Below are positions 1-8,276 of a stretch of DNA of 64,000 nucleotides, in pieces; the stretch's first letter is position 1; each line of letters begins with the position of its first letter. The notes below the pieces were generated by a model. That model was not told the DNA's origin and did no database searches. It saw only the letters and a program-made list of their open reading frames with translations. This DNA comes from Streptomyces sp. BK340 (GTDB taxonomy: Bacteria; Actinomycetota; Actinomycetes; Streptomycetales; Streptomycetaceae): NCBI RefSeq assembly GCF_007827595.1, contig NZ_VISR01000008.1:186001-250000 (forward strand), written 5' to 3'. The position numbers were made by a program, and so were the translations under genes.

Positions 1-208
1 TGCGGTCGTGGCGCTTGTAACGCTGGGAGGCCGGCAGGCGGCCCATGTCGAGACGGTTGAGGATGCGCCAGACGCCCGACTTGCTGATGGTGACGTCGTG
101 GTACCGCTTGAGGTACATGGCGATCTTCTCGGGCCCGAAGTGGTAGTTCTGTCGAAGGTAGATGATCTTTCCGACCACCTCGACGTGGGTCGCGTTCGCG
201 CCCCCTGA
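1..208 (-). pseudogene. IS481/integrase-type transposase fragment
   Basis: On the minus strand this stretch encodes the helix-turn-helix part of an IS481-like integrase-core transposase. It reads VVGKIIYLRQNYHFGPEKIA and then MYLKRYHDVTISKSGVWRIL, typical of the second HTH that precedes the DDE domain. The frame runs off the left window edge, so the catalytic domain may lie outside. No start codon or terminal repeat is visible on the right side, and the homology stops abruptly near position 208, so the 5' end of the gene seems lost. I read it as an insertion-sequence remnant at the edge of the accessory region. Whether the rest is intact cannot be seen. Confidence 0.7.
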
Positions 209-268
209 GCGTCACATTCGCGGACATGGGCGACGTGTCTCATGCGTCGCCGATCTTGCTCACCATTG

Positions 269-934
269 TCAGGTCCGGGGCAGCGACGGCAGGGGCCGAG
301 TGGCGATCTCCTGTGCTTCGGCGCGCGTCATGCCGAACATGCGCAGCAGGCGGAAGGCCAGCTGGTCGGAAACATGCGCGGCATCGAGGTCCGGGCGGGT
401 CTCCAGTAGGTGGAGCACTCCGAGCAGGGCGCCGCCGACCATGGCCACAGAAGTGCGCGGGTCGTCGATGTCCAGCCGTCCGGTGTCGGCGGCGGCCCGC
501 AGATCCCGCATCGCCTGCGGAGCCAATCCGCTGTCGGAGGTCAGATAGGACATGCCCGTACGGACGAGGATCCTGGCCATCTGTGTGTGGGTGCGCTGCA
601 GCCGGCCGGTCAGGCGGACGCTGGCGGCGAAGATCTCCGCGGGGTCCTTCAGGTCTCCCACGACGGATTCCAGGAGTGCTCCGTGTTCCTCCAGGGTGCG
701 GGCGACAGCCGCGTCGAACAGCTCGTCCTTGCTGGTGAAGTGGTTGTAGAAGGAGCCGAAGCCGACATCCGCCGCCTCGGTGATCTCCTGGATGCTCACG
801 TCGGTCCGCCCCTGATCGGCGAGGAACCGCTGCGCGGCGGCGATCAGCGCGGCACGGGTGCGCGCCTTGCGTCGGTCCACGCGGTTGGGCGTGTGGCTGG
901 GTGTGTTGGCCCTGCCCTGTCGATCGATACTCAT
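269..934 (-). CDS. TetR/AcrR family regulator of aromatic cluster A
   Basis: A 221-residue TetR-family repressor. The HTH lies at about residues 25-70 (RRKARTRAALIAAA, then ITEAADVGFGSFYNHFTSK), followed by a helical ligand-binding domain. The ATG start follows a GGAGAG ribosome site. It is divergent from the FAH hydrolase gene, and the shared 155-bp gap holds two copies of a TGAyGAwwTCrTCA palindrome (963-976 and 991-1004), so it probably represses itself and cluster A. It is clearly paralogous to the regulator at 15341-15976: same GFGSFYNHF recognition helix and same RPLP C-terminus. The inducer is unknown and is presumably an aromatic substrate or ring-cleavage intermediate. Confidence 0.88.
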   Translation of the reverse strand: MSIDRQGRANTPSHTPNRVDRRKARTRAALIAAAQRFLADQGRTDVSIQEITEAADVGFGSFYNHFTSKDELFDAAVARTLEEHGALLESVVGDLKDPAEIFAASVRLTGRLQRTHTQMARILVRTGMSYLTSDSGLAPQAMRDLRAAADTGRLDIDDPRTSVAMVGGALLGVLHLLETRPDLDAAHVSDQLAFRLLRMFGMTRAEAQEIATRPLPSLPRT

Positions 935-962
935 CTCTCCACCATGCTCAGTGCATCAGCTT

Positions 963-1018
963 TGATTATTTCGTCACGACTGACTGCTGTTGACGGAGTC
1001 GTCATCTGGACTGATTCT
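963..1018. promoter_or_regulatory. Cluster A divergent promoter with two TetR-type operators
   Basis: Two 14-bp near-palindromes, TGATTATTTCGTCA (963-976) and TGACGGAGTCGTCA (991-1004), fit TGAyGAwwTCrTCA, with starts 28 bp apart. A plausible rightward promoter is TTGACG at 990-995, a 17-bp spacer and GATTCT at 1013-1018, so the second box would cover the -35 hexamer. The same motif appears at 15231-15244, 15287-15300 and 27332-27345. The sequence shows the boxes; binding by the adjacent TetR protein is inferred. Confidence 0.65.
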
Positions 1019-1089
1019 CTCATCACTGCTGACTGGAGCTGCTCGCGGGAGCGTTCCGGTCGGTGCCTGTCCAGGACTCAGGAGAGCCG

Positions 1090-2043
1090 ATGAGTATCCA
1101 GGTCGTCCGCACCACAGACGGCTGGTGGGTGGAGAGCGGCACAGGACGGCTGCACCGCGTCGACACCGGCGCGGACACCACCGCCGGCCTGCTCGCCGAC
1201 CGTTCCGCCGTGCAGCAGGCGGCTGCCCGCGCCACGGGTGACCCCGACGCCGGGGTTTCGGTTGGAGAGGCCGAGCTGCTGTCGCCTGTCACCACGCCCT
1301 GCCGGGTGGTAGCGCAGATGGTCAACTACCGTTCCCACGCGGTGGACTCCGGATTCGACCCGGACACCGTTCCGCCAGCGTTCTTCCGCAAGGCGTCCGG
1401 GTCCGTCAGCGGGCCCTACCAGGACATTGAACGTCCACAGCACGTGCGTTTCCTGGACTACGAGGTGGAGCTCGGGTTGGTGATGGGTGCCGATCTGCCG
1501 GTCGGTACCGAGGTCACCGACTCCACCCTGCCGGCGTTCGTCGCCGCGCTCGTCGTCGCCGACGACGTCAGCGCCCGCGATCTGCAACTGCCCAAGACCC
1601 AGTTCTACGAGGCCAAGTCGTACCCGACCTTCACGCCGCTGGGCCCCCGGCTGCTCCTGGTCGACGCCGACGACCTGGCCCGCCTGCCGGACCTGCGGCT
1701 CACGCTGAAGGTCAACGGGGCCACCCGGCAGGACCGCACCACCACGGAGATGATCGTCCGGCCCGCCCGCGCCCTCAGTCTGCTCGCCCGCTTCCAGCAC
1801 CTGCAGCCCGGTGACGTCCTGCTCACCGGAACCCCTGGCGGCACCGCGCTCAAGTCCCCGGGCAGGGTCGTGGCCACGCTTGCCGCCCTCCTGCCTCCGC
1901 ACAAGCGCTGGCAGACGTTCTTCGCCCGCCAGCAGGCAAACCCTCGCTACCTCAAGGACGGCGACGTCGTCACGGCCCGCATCGCGACCGACGACGGCGT
2001 CCTCGATCTCGGCGAGCAGCGCACGGTGGTGCGGGCCCGCTGA
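1090..2043 (+). CDS. Fumarylacetoacetate hydrolase (FAH) family protein, cluster A
   Basis: A 317-residue FAH-superfamily enzyme that would hydrolyse or hydrate a 2-oxo-enol ring-fission product. The acidic metal-site motif FLDYEVELGLVMG lies at residues 121-133 (E125, E127), followed by the VVADDVSARDLQ segment near residue 155 and TGTPGGT near residue 247. A GGAGAG ribosome site 3 bp upstream supports the ATG at 1090 over an in-frame start 27 bp earlier. It is the first gene of cluster A, divergent from the TetR gene. Its paralog at 13123-14061 has the same N-terminal region (RTTDGWW / RTPDGWW) and MVNYRSHA motif. By analogy it acts after the VOC extradiol dioxygenase; the exact substrate cannot be read from sequence. 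Confidence 0.85.
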   Translation: MSIQVVRTTDGWWVESGTGRLHRVDTGADTTAGLLADRSAVQQAAARATGDPDAGVSVGEAELLSPVTTPCRVVAQMVNYRSHAVDSGFDPDTVPPAFFRKASGSVSGPYQDIERPQHVRFLDYEVELGLVMGADLPVGTEVTDSTLPAFVAALVVADDVSARDLQLPKTQFYEAKSYPTFTPLGPRLLLVDADDLARLPDLRLTLKVNGATRQDRTTTEMIVRPARALSLLARFQHLQPGDVLLTGTPGGTALKSPGRVVATLAALLPPHKRWQTFFARQQANPRYLKDGDVVTARIATDDGVLDLGEQRTVVRAR

Positions 2044-2070
2044 CGGCTCCCGGGAACCCCGCCCGGGACC

Positions 2071-2102
2071 GGCCGGCCCGGCATCCCCGTACCGGGCCGG
2101 CC
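2071..2102. terminator. Perfect GC hairpin between FAH and CoA-ligase genes
   Basis: GGCCGGCCCGG (2071-2081), a 10-nt loop and CCGGGCCGGCC (2092-2102) form a perfect 11-bp stem. It has no T tract. It lies between the FAH stop and the GTG of the CoA ligase 36 bp downstream, so it may attenuate transcription inside the operon or protect mRNA ends rather than terminate fully. Confidence 0.5.
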
Positions 2103-2138
2103 ACCTGAACCCATCCCTCACCCTGCAAAGGCGCACCG

Positions 2139-4076
2139 GTGACACGCACACCCCCCGACCTGCTGTGGCCCGCCCCCGACAGCCGCGCGGACCTGTCCGC
2201 GATCGAGGCCGTACCGCTGCACGAGTGCGGCCTGCCCGCCACCACCTACGACACCCTGCTGCGCGCCGCCCGCCTGTGGCCCGACCGGCCGGCCCTGACG
2301 GTGCTGCCCGACGCCGCGCGCTTCCAGCGCCCCGCCACAGTCACCTTCGCGCACCTGCGTGACCAGGTGCATCGCACTGCCAATCTGCTGGGCTCTCTAG
2401 GCGTCACCCGCCGGGCCGCCGTGGGCCTGCTCGCGCCGAACACCGCGGAGCTGCCCGGCGCCCTGCTGGCCGCGCAGGCAGCGGGCATCGCCGCCCCGGT
2501 CAACCCGGGCCTGGCATCCGAGCACGTCGAGCAGTTGCTGCGGCGCAGCGGCGCGCGGGTGCTCATCGCCGCCGGTCCGCAGTTGGACGCACAGGTGTGG
2601 GCCACAGCCCGGCAGGTCGCCGCGGCCTTGCGGCTGGACGCTCTGCTGGCACTGACCCCCAACCTGGCCGACGGCCCCGCCCCCGCTCTGGACCCCATCG
2701 AGGGCGTACGCGTTGGCTACCTCACGGAGCTTGCCGCGTCCCATCCCGCCGACCGGCTGGTGGACGTCGAAGCCCCGGCCGCCGACGACCTGGCCGCCTA
2801 CTTCCACACCGGCGGCACCACCGGCATCCCCAAGCTTGCCGCCCATACGCACGCCAACGAGGTCGTCGACGCCTGGATGGTGGCCGCGAGCATTCCTCTC
2901 GACGAGGACTCGGTGATGTTCGCGGCACTGCCGTTGTTCCACGTCAACGCCCTGATCGTCACCCTGCTCGGCCCGCTGCTGCGCGGCCGGGGAGTGGTGT
3001 GGGCCGGGCCGCTGGGCTACCGCGATCCCGAGCTGTATCCGGTGTTCTGGAAGCTGGTGGAGCACTACCGCATCGCCGCCATGTCGGCGGTGCCCACCCT
3101 GTACTCCGTCCTCGCCCATGTCCCCGTCGACGCGGACATCTCCAGCATGCGGTTCGCCGCCGTCGGCGCCTCCCCGCTGCCGCCCGCCGTACGGGAGTCC
3201 TTCGAGAAGCACACCGGGATCCCCCTGTGCGAGGGCTACGGGCTGACCGAGGCGACCTGCGCCTCCGCCCTCGGCCTGCCCGGCCACACTCGCCCCGGTA
3301 GTGCCGGGCGGCGCCTGCCCTACCAGCAGGTCAAGACGGTGCGGATCGACCCGGACACCGGTGAGTGGCACGACCTGCCGCCGGGCGCCACCGGGGTGCT
3401 CGCCGTCAGCGGCCCGGTCGTCTTCGCCGGGTACGTAGCTGAGCACACCGCCCAGGAGCCTCGCCTGGAGAGCGCCGGGAAGATCCGCGACGGCTGGCTG
3501 GACACGGGCGACCTGGCCCGTATCGACGCCGACGGCTTCATCCATCTCGCCGGCCGAGCCAAGGACCTGATCATCCGCGGCGGTCACAACATCGATCCCG
3601 CCGCGATCGAGGACGCCCTCCTCACCCACCCCCAGGTCACCGCCGCCGCGGCGGTGGGCCGCCCCGACCCGCACGCCGGCGAGGTGCCCGTCGCCTACGT
3701 CACCTTCGCCCCCGGCGCCCAGACCGATCCCGCCGAACTGCTCACCTGGGTCACCGAACGGGTCCCCGAGCGCGCCGCCGCCCCGCGCGAGGTGCGCGTG
3801 ATCGACGCCATCCCGCTGACCGCCGTCGGCAAGCCCTACAAGCTCGGCCTTCGCCTGGACGCCACCCGCCGCGCGGTCCACGCCGAACTGGCCGCCCAGG
3901 GCGCGGACTGCGACCCGGAACGCATCCTGTGCCGCCCGCACGACGGCGGTGTCCGCGTCACGGTGCCCGCCCCTGCCGACGAGGCGGTACGACGCAGGGT
4001 CACCGCAGCCCTCGACCGGTACGTCCTGCACTGGCAGTACGCCCCCAGCAAGCCACTTGAGAGAGAAACCCCATGA
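2139..4076 (+). CDS. Acyl-CoA synthetase (AMP-binding, FadD-like), cluster A
   Basis: A 645-residue adenylate-forming ligase that would activate a carboxylic acid to its CoA thioester through an acyl-AMP. The phosphate loop HTGGTTGIPK is at about residues 222-232, GYGLTEAT near 366, the DTGD motif near 455 with RAKDLIIRGGHN after it, and the catalytic C-terminal Lys in VGKPYK near 563. The start is GTG with AAAGG upstream. The stop overlaps the start of the DoxX gene by 4 nt (ATGA). In cluster B the equivalent position is held by an acetoacetate-CoA ligase, so the two clusters probably differ in the acid they release or take in. Substrate unknown: an aryl, phenylpropionoid or short acyl acid are all possible. 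Confidence 0.85.
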   Translation: MTRTPPDLLWPAPDSRADLSAIEAVPLHECGLPATTYDTLLRAARLWPDRPALTVLPDAARFQRPATVTFAHLRDQVHRTANLLGSLGVTRRAAVGLLAPNTAELPGALLAAQAAGIAAPVNPGLASEHVEQLLRRSGARVLIAAGPQLDAQVWATARQVAAALRLDALLALTPNLADGPAPALDPIEGVRVGYLTELAASHPADRLVDVEAPAADDLAAYFHTGGTTGIPKLAAHTHANEVVDAWMVAASIPLDEDSVMFAALPLFHVNALIVTLLGPLLRGRGVVWAGPLGYRDPELYPVFWKLVEHYRIAAMSAVPTLYSVLAHVPVDADISSMRFAAVGASPLPPAVRESFEKHTGIPLCEGYGLTEATCASALGLPGHTRPGSAGRRLPYQQVKTVRIDPDTGEWHDLPPGATGVLAVSGPVVFAGYVAEHTAQEPRLESAGKIRDGWLDTGDLARIDADGFIHLAGRAKDLIIRGGHNIDPAAIEDALLTHPQVTAAAAVGRPDPHAGEVPVAYVTFAPGAQTDPAELLTWVTERVPERAAAPREVRVIDAIPLTAVGKPYKLGLRLDATRRAVHAELAAQGADCDPERILCRPHDGGVRVTVPAPADEAVRRRVTAALDRYVLHWQYAPSKPLERETP

Positions 4077-4423
4077 GCACCACCGCCATCGTCCTCGCCG
4101 TCCTCCTCGCCGGGATCTTCCTCCTGCTCGGGTCGGCCAAGCTCGCGGCAGTACCCGCTATGCGCCAGGCCGCGGCCCACGTCGGCATGACCGCCACCCA
4201 CTACCGCCTGCTGGGTGCTCTGGAGGTGGCGGCAGCGGCCGGTCTGCTGCTCGGCCTGCGGATCAGCGCGCTCGGCGCCGCCGCATCCATCGGCCTGATC
4301 CTGCTCATGGCCGGCGCCGTCGTCGTCCACCTGCGCAGCGGCGATCCGGCGGCCCGCTGCCTGCCGGCCGTCATCGCGGGTGCCTTGGCCGGAGCCCATC
4401 TCGTCGCGCTGGTCGGCGGCTAG
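4073..4423 (+). CDS. DoxX-like small membrane protein, cluster A
   Basis: A 116-residue integral membrane protein with four predicted transmembrane helices: one at the N-terminus, one after LGALEVAAAAG, one over ALGAAASIGLILLMAGA, and one at the C-terminus. The helix pattern and the GSAKL and YRLLGALE motifs match the DoxX/DoxD-like family. Its ATG overlaps the CoA-ligase stop, so it is translationally coupled. A paralog closes cluster B at 9107-9460. DoxX proteins are found near oxidoreductases and some affect thiol or quinone-linked redox, but its role here is unknown. Its presence in both clusters suggests a shared function, perhaps in membrane redox or aromatic uptake. Confidence 0.8.
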   Translation: MSTTAIVLAVLLAGIFLLLGSAKLAAVPAMRQAAAHVGMTATHYRLLGALEVAAAAGLLLGLRISALGAAASIGLILLMAGAVVVHLRSGDPAARCLPAVIAGALAGAHLVALVGG

Positions 4424-4457
4424 CATCACCGCCGCCTGGGCTCCGAGGAGCATCACG

Positions 4458-4520
4458 ATGAGCCGCATCGACGTCCGCCAGCATCTGCCGCCCTGCGCCT
4501 CCACGCGGTGGCTGGCCTAG
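4458..4520 (+). CDS. Possible 20-residue peptide ORF
   Basis: An ATG at 4458 follows a good GAGGAG ribosome site by 7 bp and runs 20 codons to TAG. The peptide (MSRIDVRQHLPPCASTRWLA) matches nothing I recognise. It could be the 5' stub of a deleted gene or chance. The rest of the 4424-4866 gap holds only a short GAGGCC/GGCCTC stem-loop near 4606-4623 and no convincing gene. Confidence 0.2.
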   Translation: MSRIDVRQHLPPCASTRWLA

Positions 4521-4866
4521 CACAGCGTTCATACCCAGCCCGCCTCCGCAGGCCGCCTTTCGCACGGCTCGGACGGCACCCACCGCATCTCACCGCCTTG
4601 GCCGCCGAGGCCGGGTGCGGCCTCTGAATCGACACCACTGTTTCCGGCGTCCCTTCCGTGCCGTCCGGGCTGCCGAGGCCCGCCCGCAGCGAGCGGGTGC
4701 CTCTCGGAACGACCAGCCTCTCGTATCCGTGCGCCGCCGCCCGCTCAATCCGCGGACACCCCGTCTCGATCAATCGACCGGGGAAACGCCCTTGGCGCTC
4801 TTCCCCCGCCGCTCCTGAGCCGTCCCCACCCCATGGCCCCGAGCCGTGACACCCCATGGAGTACCC

Positions 4867-6633
4867 ATGAATGACATCGACGTCCCCGTCCTCATCGTCG
4901 GCGGAGGCGGTGCGGGGCTCACCGCCTCCATGCTGCTCAGCCGCATGGGCATCGAGTCCCTGCTGGTCACCGCCTGGCCCAGCACCTCCGTCCTGCCCAA
5001 GGCCCACGTCCTGAACCAGCGCGCGATGGAGATCATGCGCGACGCCGGCGTGGCCGACACCATCTACGCCGCCTCCACCCCGGCCGAGCGGATGTCCCAC
5101 ACCGCCTGGTACGTCGGACTGGTCGGCGAGGGCGAGGACTACGGCCGCCGCGTCGCCAAGATGGAGGCCTGGGGAGCCGGCGGCAACTCACCCGAGTGGC
5201 TCGCGGCCAGCCCCGAGCGGCAGGCCAACCTGCCCCAGATCCGACTGGAACCGGTCCTGCGCGCCCGTGCCGAGGAACTTGCGCCCGGCCGGGTCCGCTT
5301 CCACCACGAGCTGACCGGACTCGCCCAGGACGACGAGGGCGTCACCGCCACCGTCACCGACCGCGGCACCGGCGAGACCTACCGGGTGCGGGCCCGTTAC
5401 CTGCTGGGCTGCGACGGCGGCCGCACGGTCGGCCCCGCCGTGGGCATCGTCCAGGAGGGCGTGCGCGACCTCGCCCGCGTGGTCTCCTTCCACATCTCCG
5501 CCGACCTGTCCCAGGTGGCGACCGACCCTGACGTGCTGATCCGCTGGCTGTGGCTGCCCGACCTCGGCATCCCGGGCGTGCTCGTGCCCATGGGCCCCGA
5601 CCACTGGGGCCCGGAGTCCGAGGAGTGGGTCTTCCACATCAACTACGGGTCCGAGGACGGCCGCGCGCTCGACGACGAGTCCGTACTGTCCGACATGCGC
5701 ACGGCGCTGGGGCTGACCGAGGACCAGGTGGCGGTCCACATGATCTCCCGCTGGTCCCTGGAGGGCGTGGTCGCCGACCGCTACCGCGCCGGCCGCATCC
5801 TGATCGCCGGCGATGCCGCCCACCGCCATCCGCCCACCGGCGGCCTCGGCCTGACCTCCGCCATGCACGACGTCCAGAACCTCACCTGGAAGATCGCCGC
5901 CGTCCTGAACGGCCATGCCGGCGACGCCCTGTTGGATACCTACGAGCCCGAGCGGCGCCCGTCGGACGCCACCAACGTTCAGCGCTCGCTGGAAAACGCC
6001 ATGAACCACATAGCCATCAACGCCCTCTTCGGCGGCGGGCCACAGGCCGACACGGAGGAGAACTGGCGTCAGGCGCGCCGCCTGTGGAGCGAGGACCCCG
6101 CCGACACCGGCTTCCGCCGCACCTTCCTGGCCAGCGTGGCCGCCCAGTCCATGGAGTTCAACGAACTGGGCGTCGAATTCGGCTACACCTACGACTCCGC
6201 CGCCGTCGTCCCCGACGGCACTCCCGCACCCGAGAACCCCGACCCCGTCCGCATCTACAAGCCCGCCGCCCGCCCCGGACACCCGCTGCCCCACGCCTGG
6301 CTTGAGGACCCCTACGGCCATCGCGTGGCCCTGGCCCGCCTGGTCCGCCCCGGCCGCTTCCTGCTGATCGCCGGGGAGGACGGCCAGGCCTGGTGCGAAG
6401 CCGCCGAGAAGATCGCCGCCACCAGCGGGCTGCCGCTCGACGCCATCCGTGTCGGCCACCTCGACGGCGACTACCGCGACCTGCGCTCCACCTGGACCGC
6501 CGCACGCGGGCACACCCCGCAAGGCGCCGTCCTGGTGCGCCCGGATCGCTTCATCGGCTGGCGCACCCACGGCGCGGCCACCGACGCGGTCGCCGACCTG
6601 ACCACCGCGCTGGACACCCTGCTGGCCCGGTAG
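4867..6633 (+). CDS. FAD-dependent aromatic monooxygenase (PheA/TfdB type), cluster A
   Basis: A 588-residue class A flavoprotein hydroxylase that would use NAD(P)H and O2 to hydroxylate a phenol to a catechol-type product. The FAD dinucleotide fold is at residues 8-30 (VLIVGGGGAGLTASMLL), the DG motif in LGCDGG near residue 183, the GDAAH motif near 318 followed by PTGGLGLTSAMHD, and a C-terminal thioredoxin-like domain from about residue 455. The ATG at 4867 has GGAG 5 bp upstream; an in-frame GTG 21 bp earlier lacks this. Length and C-terminal domain fit the 2,4-dichlorophenol/phenol hydroxylase family better than MhpA. It supplies the ring-cleavage substrate for the VOC gene that follows. 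Confidence 0.86.
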   Translation: MNDIDVPVLIVGGGGAGLTASMLLSRMGIESLLVTAWPSTSVLPKAHVLNQRAMEIMRDAGVADTIYAASTPAERMSHTAWYVGLVGEGEDYGRRVAKMEAWGAGGNSPEWLAASPERQANLPQIRLEPVLRARAEELAPGRVRFHHELTGLAQDDEGVTATVTDRGTGETYRVRARYLLGCDGGRTVGPAVGIVQEGVRDLARVVSFHISADLSQVATDPDVLIRWLWLPDLGIPGVLVPMGPDHWGPESEEWVFHINYGSEDGRALDDESVLSDMRTALGLTEDQVAVHMISRWSLEGVVADRYRAGRILIAGDAAHRHPPTGGLGLTSAMHDVQNLTWKIAAVLNGHAGDALLDTYEPERRPSDATNVQRSLENAMNHIAINALFGGGPQADTEENWRQARRLWSEDPADTGFRRTFLASVAAQSMEFNELGVEFGYTYDSAAVVPDGTPAPENPDPVRIYKPAARPGHPLPHAWLEDPYGHRVALARLVRPGRFLLIAGEDGQAWCEAAEKIAATSGLPLDAIRVGHLDGDYRDLRSTWTAARGHTPQGAVLVRPDRFIGWRTHGAATDAVADLTTALDTLLAR

Positions 6634-6662
6634 GGGATCCGCCACCGCTGGTGCCACCCGCT

Positions 6663-6688
6663 CCGCCGACCGCTGACACGGTCGGCGG
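6663..6688. terminator. Perfect 10-bp hairpin after the monooxygenase
   Basis: CCGCCGACCG (6663-6672), loop CTGACA, CGGTCGGCGG (6679-6688). It has no T tract. It sits 30 bp after the monooxygenase stop and about 90 bp before the leader of the VOC gene, so it may be a terminator or attenuator that splits cluster A into two transcripts. Confidence 0.55.
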
Positions 6689-6888
6689 GGCCACACCCCG
6701 CCCCCTTCCACCCCTTACTCGTATCCCGCGACAGTGCCGCACACCGCCGTCGCGGGAGAGCCGCCCGAAGGGACCCGCCATGAACGACCCGACACCCACA
6801 CCCGCCCCCACGGCCGACGCCCACCAGGGCCTACACAGCGAACAGGGCGCCCTGCGCGGGGAGCACCGCGGCCCAGCCCGTCATCAAG

Positions 6889-7923
6889 GTGGTCGACCTG
6901 GCCTGGCTCGAGTTCACCAAGCCCGACCTGGACCGCGCCGAGACCTTCGCCCACGACTTCGGCCTGACCACCGCCGCCCGCACCGACGACGCCCTCTATC
7001 TGCGCGGCGCCATGGGCGGCACCCACTGCCCGGTGATCCGCCGCGGCCCCTCCTCTCGGTTCATCGGCCCCGCCTTCCAGGCCGCCGACGCCGCCGACCT
7101 CGACCGGCTGGCGAGCGCCACCGGCCACAAGGTCCGCCCCCTCACCGAGCACGGCGGTGGCAGCGCGGTGGACCTGCTCGATCCCTCTGGCAGCCCGGTC
7201 CGCGTCGTCCCCGGCGTCACCGAGCAGCCCGCACAGCCGCTGCGGCAGCCGCTGGTCCTCAACACGGGCACCACCACCGCGGCCGGCCGCATCAACACCA
7301 CCCAGCGCCCGCCCCGCACACCCTCCCAGGTGCAGCGTCTGGGCCACGTCGTGCTCTCCACCCGGGTCTTCCGGCGCGCTCTGGACTGGTACCTGCAGCA
7401 CCTGGGCCTGATCGTCAGCGACTTCCTCTACCTGGACGGGCAGCGCGACCGCGGCCCCACCATGGCCTTCATCCGCTGCGACCGCGGCAGCGAGCCCGCC
7501 GACCACCACACCCTGGCCATGCACCTGGGCCCCGACACGGGCTATGTCCACTCCGCCTATCAGGTCGCCGACCTCGACGTGCTGGCCGCCGGCGACGAGT
7601 ACCTGCGCGAGCGCGGATACCGCCACTCCTGGGGCATCGGCCGGCACATCCAGGGCAGCCAGATCTTCGACTACTGGCGTGACCCCGACCGCTTCATGAT
7701 GGAGCACTTCGCCGACGGTGACGTCTTCGACCACACGCTGGAACCCGGCTGGGCCGCCATGTCCGCCTCCGGCCTGGCCCAGTGGGGCCCGCCCGCCACC
7801 CGCGACTTCCTCGGCACCACTCCTTCTCCGGGAGCGCTCCTGCAGGCGATCTCCGCGCTGCGCGAGGACAACGAAATCGACCGCGTCCGCCTGCTGGGCC
7901 TGATGAGAGCCCTGAGCAAGTGA
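6889..7923 (+). CDS. VOC-family extradiol dioxygenase, cluster A (N-terminus out of frame)
   Basis: A type I extradiol ring-cleaving dioxygenase with two VOC modules. The Fe(II) triad is visible: His in RLGHVVL near residue 151, His in DHHTLAMH near 204, Glu in FMMEHFADGD near 271. The only in-frame start after the upstream stop at 6781 is GTG 6889, which has no good ribosome site. A strong site (GAAGGGA, 6767-6773) sits before ATG 6780 in another frame. That frame encodes a 31-residue leader matching the paralog's N-terminus (LHSEQGALRGEH versus LHSELGALRGEH). Compared with the paralog at 14058-15203, 8 nt are missing at about 6868-6876. The gene is therefore frameshifted between leader and domain, or starts unusually at 6889. 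Confidence 0.75.
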   Translation: MVDLAWLEFTKPDLDRAETFAHDFGLTTAARTDDALYLRGAMGGTHCPVIRRGPSSRFIGPAFQAADAADLDRLASATGHKVRPLTEHGGGSAVDLLDPSGSPVRVVPGVTEQPAQPLRQPLVLNTGTTTAAGRINTTQRPPRTPSQVQRLGHVVLSTRVFRRALDWYLQHLGLIVSDFLYLDGQRDRGPTMAFIRCDRGSEPADHHTLAMHLGPDTGYVHSAYQVADLDVLAAGDEYLRERGYRHSWGIGRHIQGSQIFDYWRDPDRFMMEHFADGDVFDHTLEPGWAAMSASGLAQWGPPATRDFLGTTPSPGALLQAISALREDNEIDRVRLLGLMRALSK

Positions 7924-8117
7924 CCGCCACCGCCCCCGGGCACGTGCCCGTCGTGGTGATCGGTGCCGGGCCCACCGGGCTGACCGCCGCGACCCTTCTC
8001 ACCCGTGCCACCTGGTCCGCGCATCCATCGGCTCCCGGATGCAGGACTCGCCACTTCCCAGCAGTGGCCGGCGAATGCTCTGCAGCACCCAAAGCAGGGA
8101 CGCTGTCGCCGAACTGA
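7920..8117 (+). pseudogene. N-terminal stub of a flavin monooxygenase
   Basis: A GTG overlapping the VOC stop (GTGA) begins a 65-codon frame. Its first 30 residues are a typical FAD-binding fold, PVVVIGAGPTGLTAATLLTR. After about 8010 the sequence loses all similarity to flavoproteins and ends at a stop near 8117. The coupled overlap and fold match an MhpA/TfdB-type hydroxylase gene whose remaining roughly 500 codons were deleted. Cluster B keeps an intact MhpA-like gene, so cluster A probably once carried one too. Confidence 0.7.
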
Positions 8118-8276
8118 GCGGAGGCATTGAATCCGCTGCGCCAACCGTCCCAGCTGTCGCAGGGCCGTCGGGCGTTGTTCCGGGCGCTCCTCCCGCGGGC
8201 CGACCTGTCGGCGTGACCGCAGGAACCGTGATCTCCTGATCGCAGCAGGAGCGGTGCTCGGCCGGCAGGCGCTGCG

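Noticed and set aside
4630..4830. Minus-strand frame resembling a short RadA-like or oxidoreductase tail
   Set aside because: Similarity was vague, no start or ribosome site was present, and the frame is not maintained.
6393..7682. 429-codon frame over the end of the monooxygenase and the VOC gene
   Set aside because: Arg/Pro-rich shadow translation. Only the short leader 6780-6870 in this frame has homology to the paralog; the rest is out of frame with real domains.
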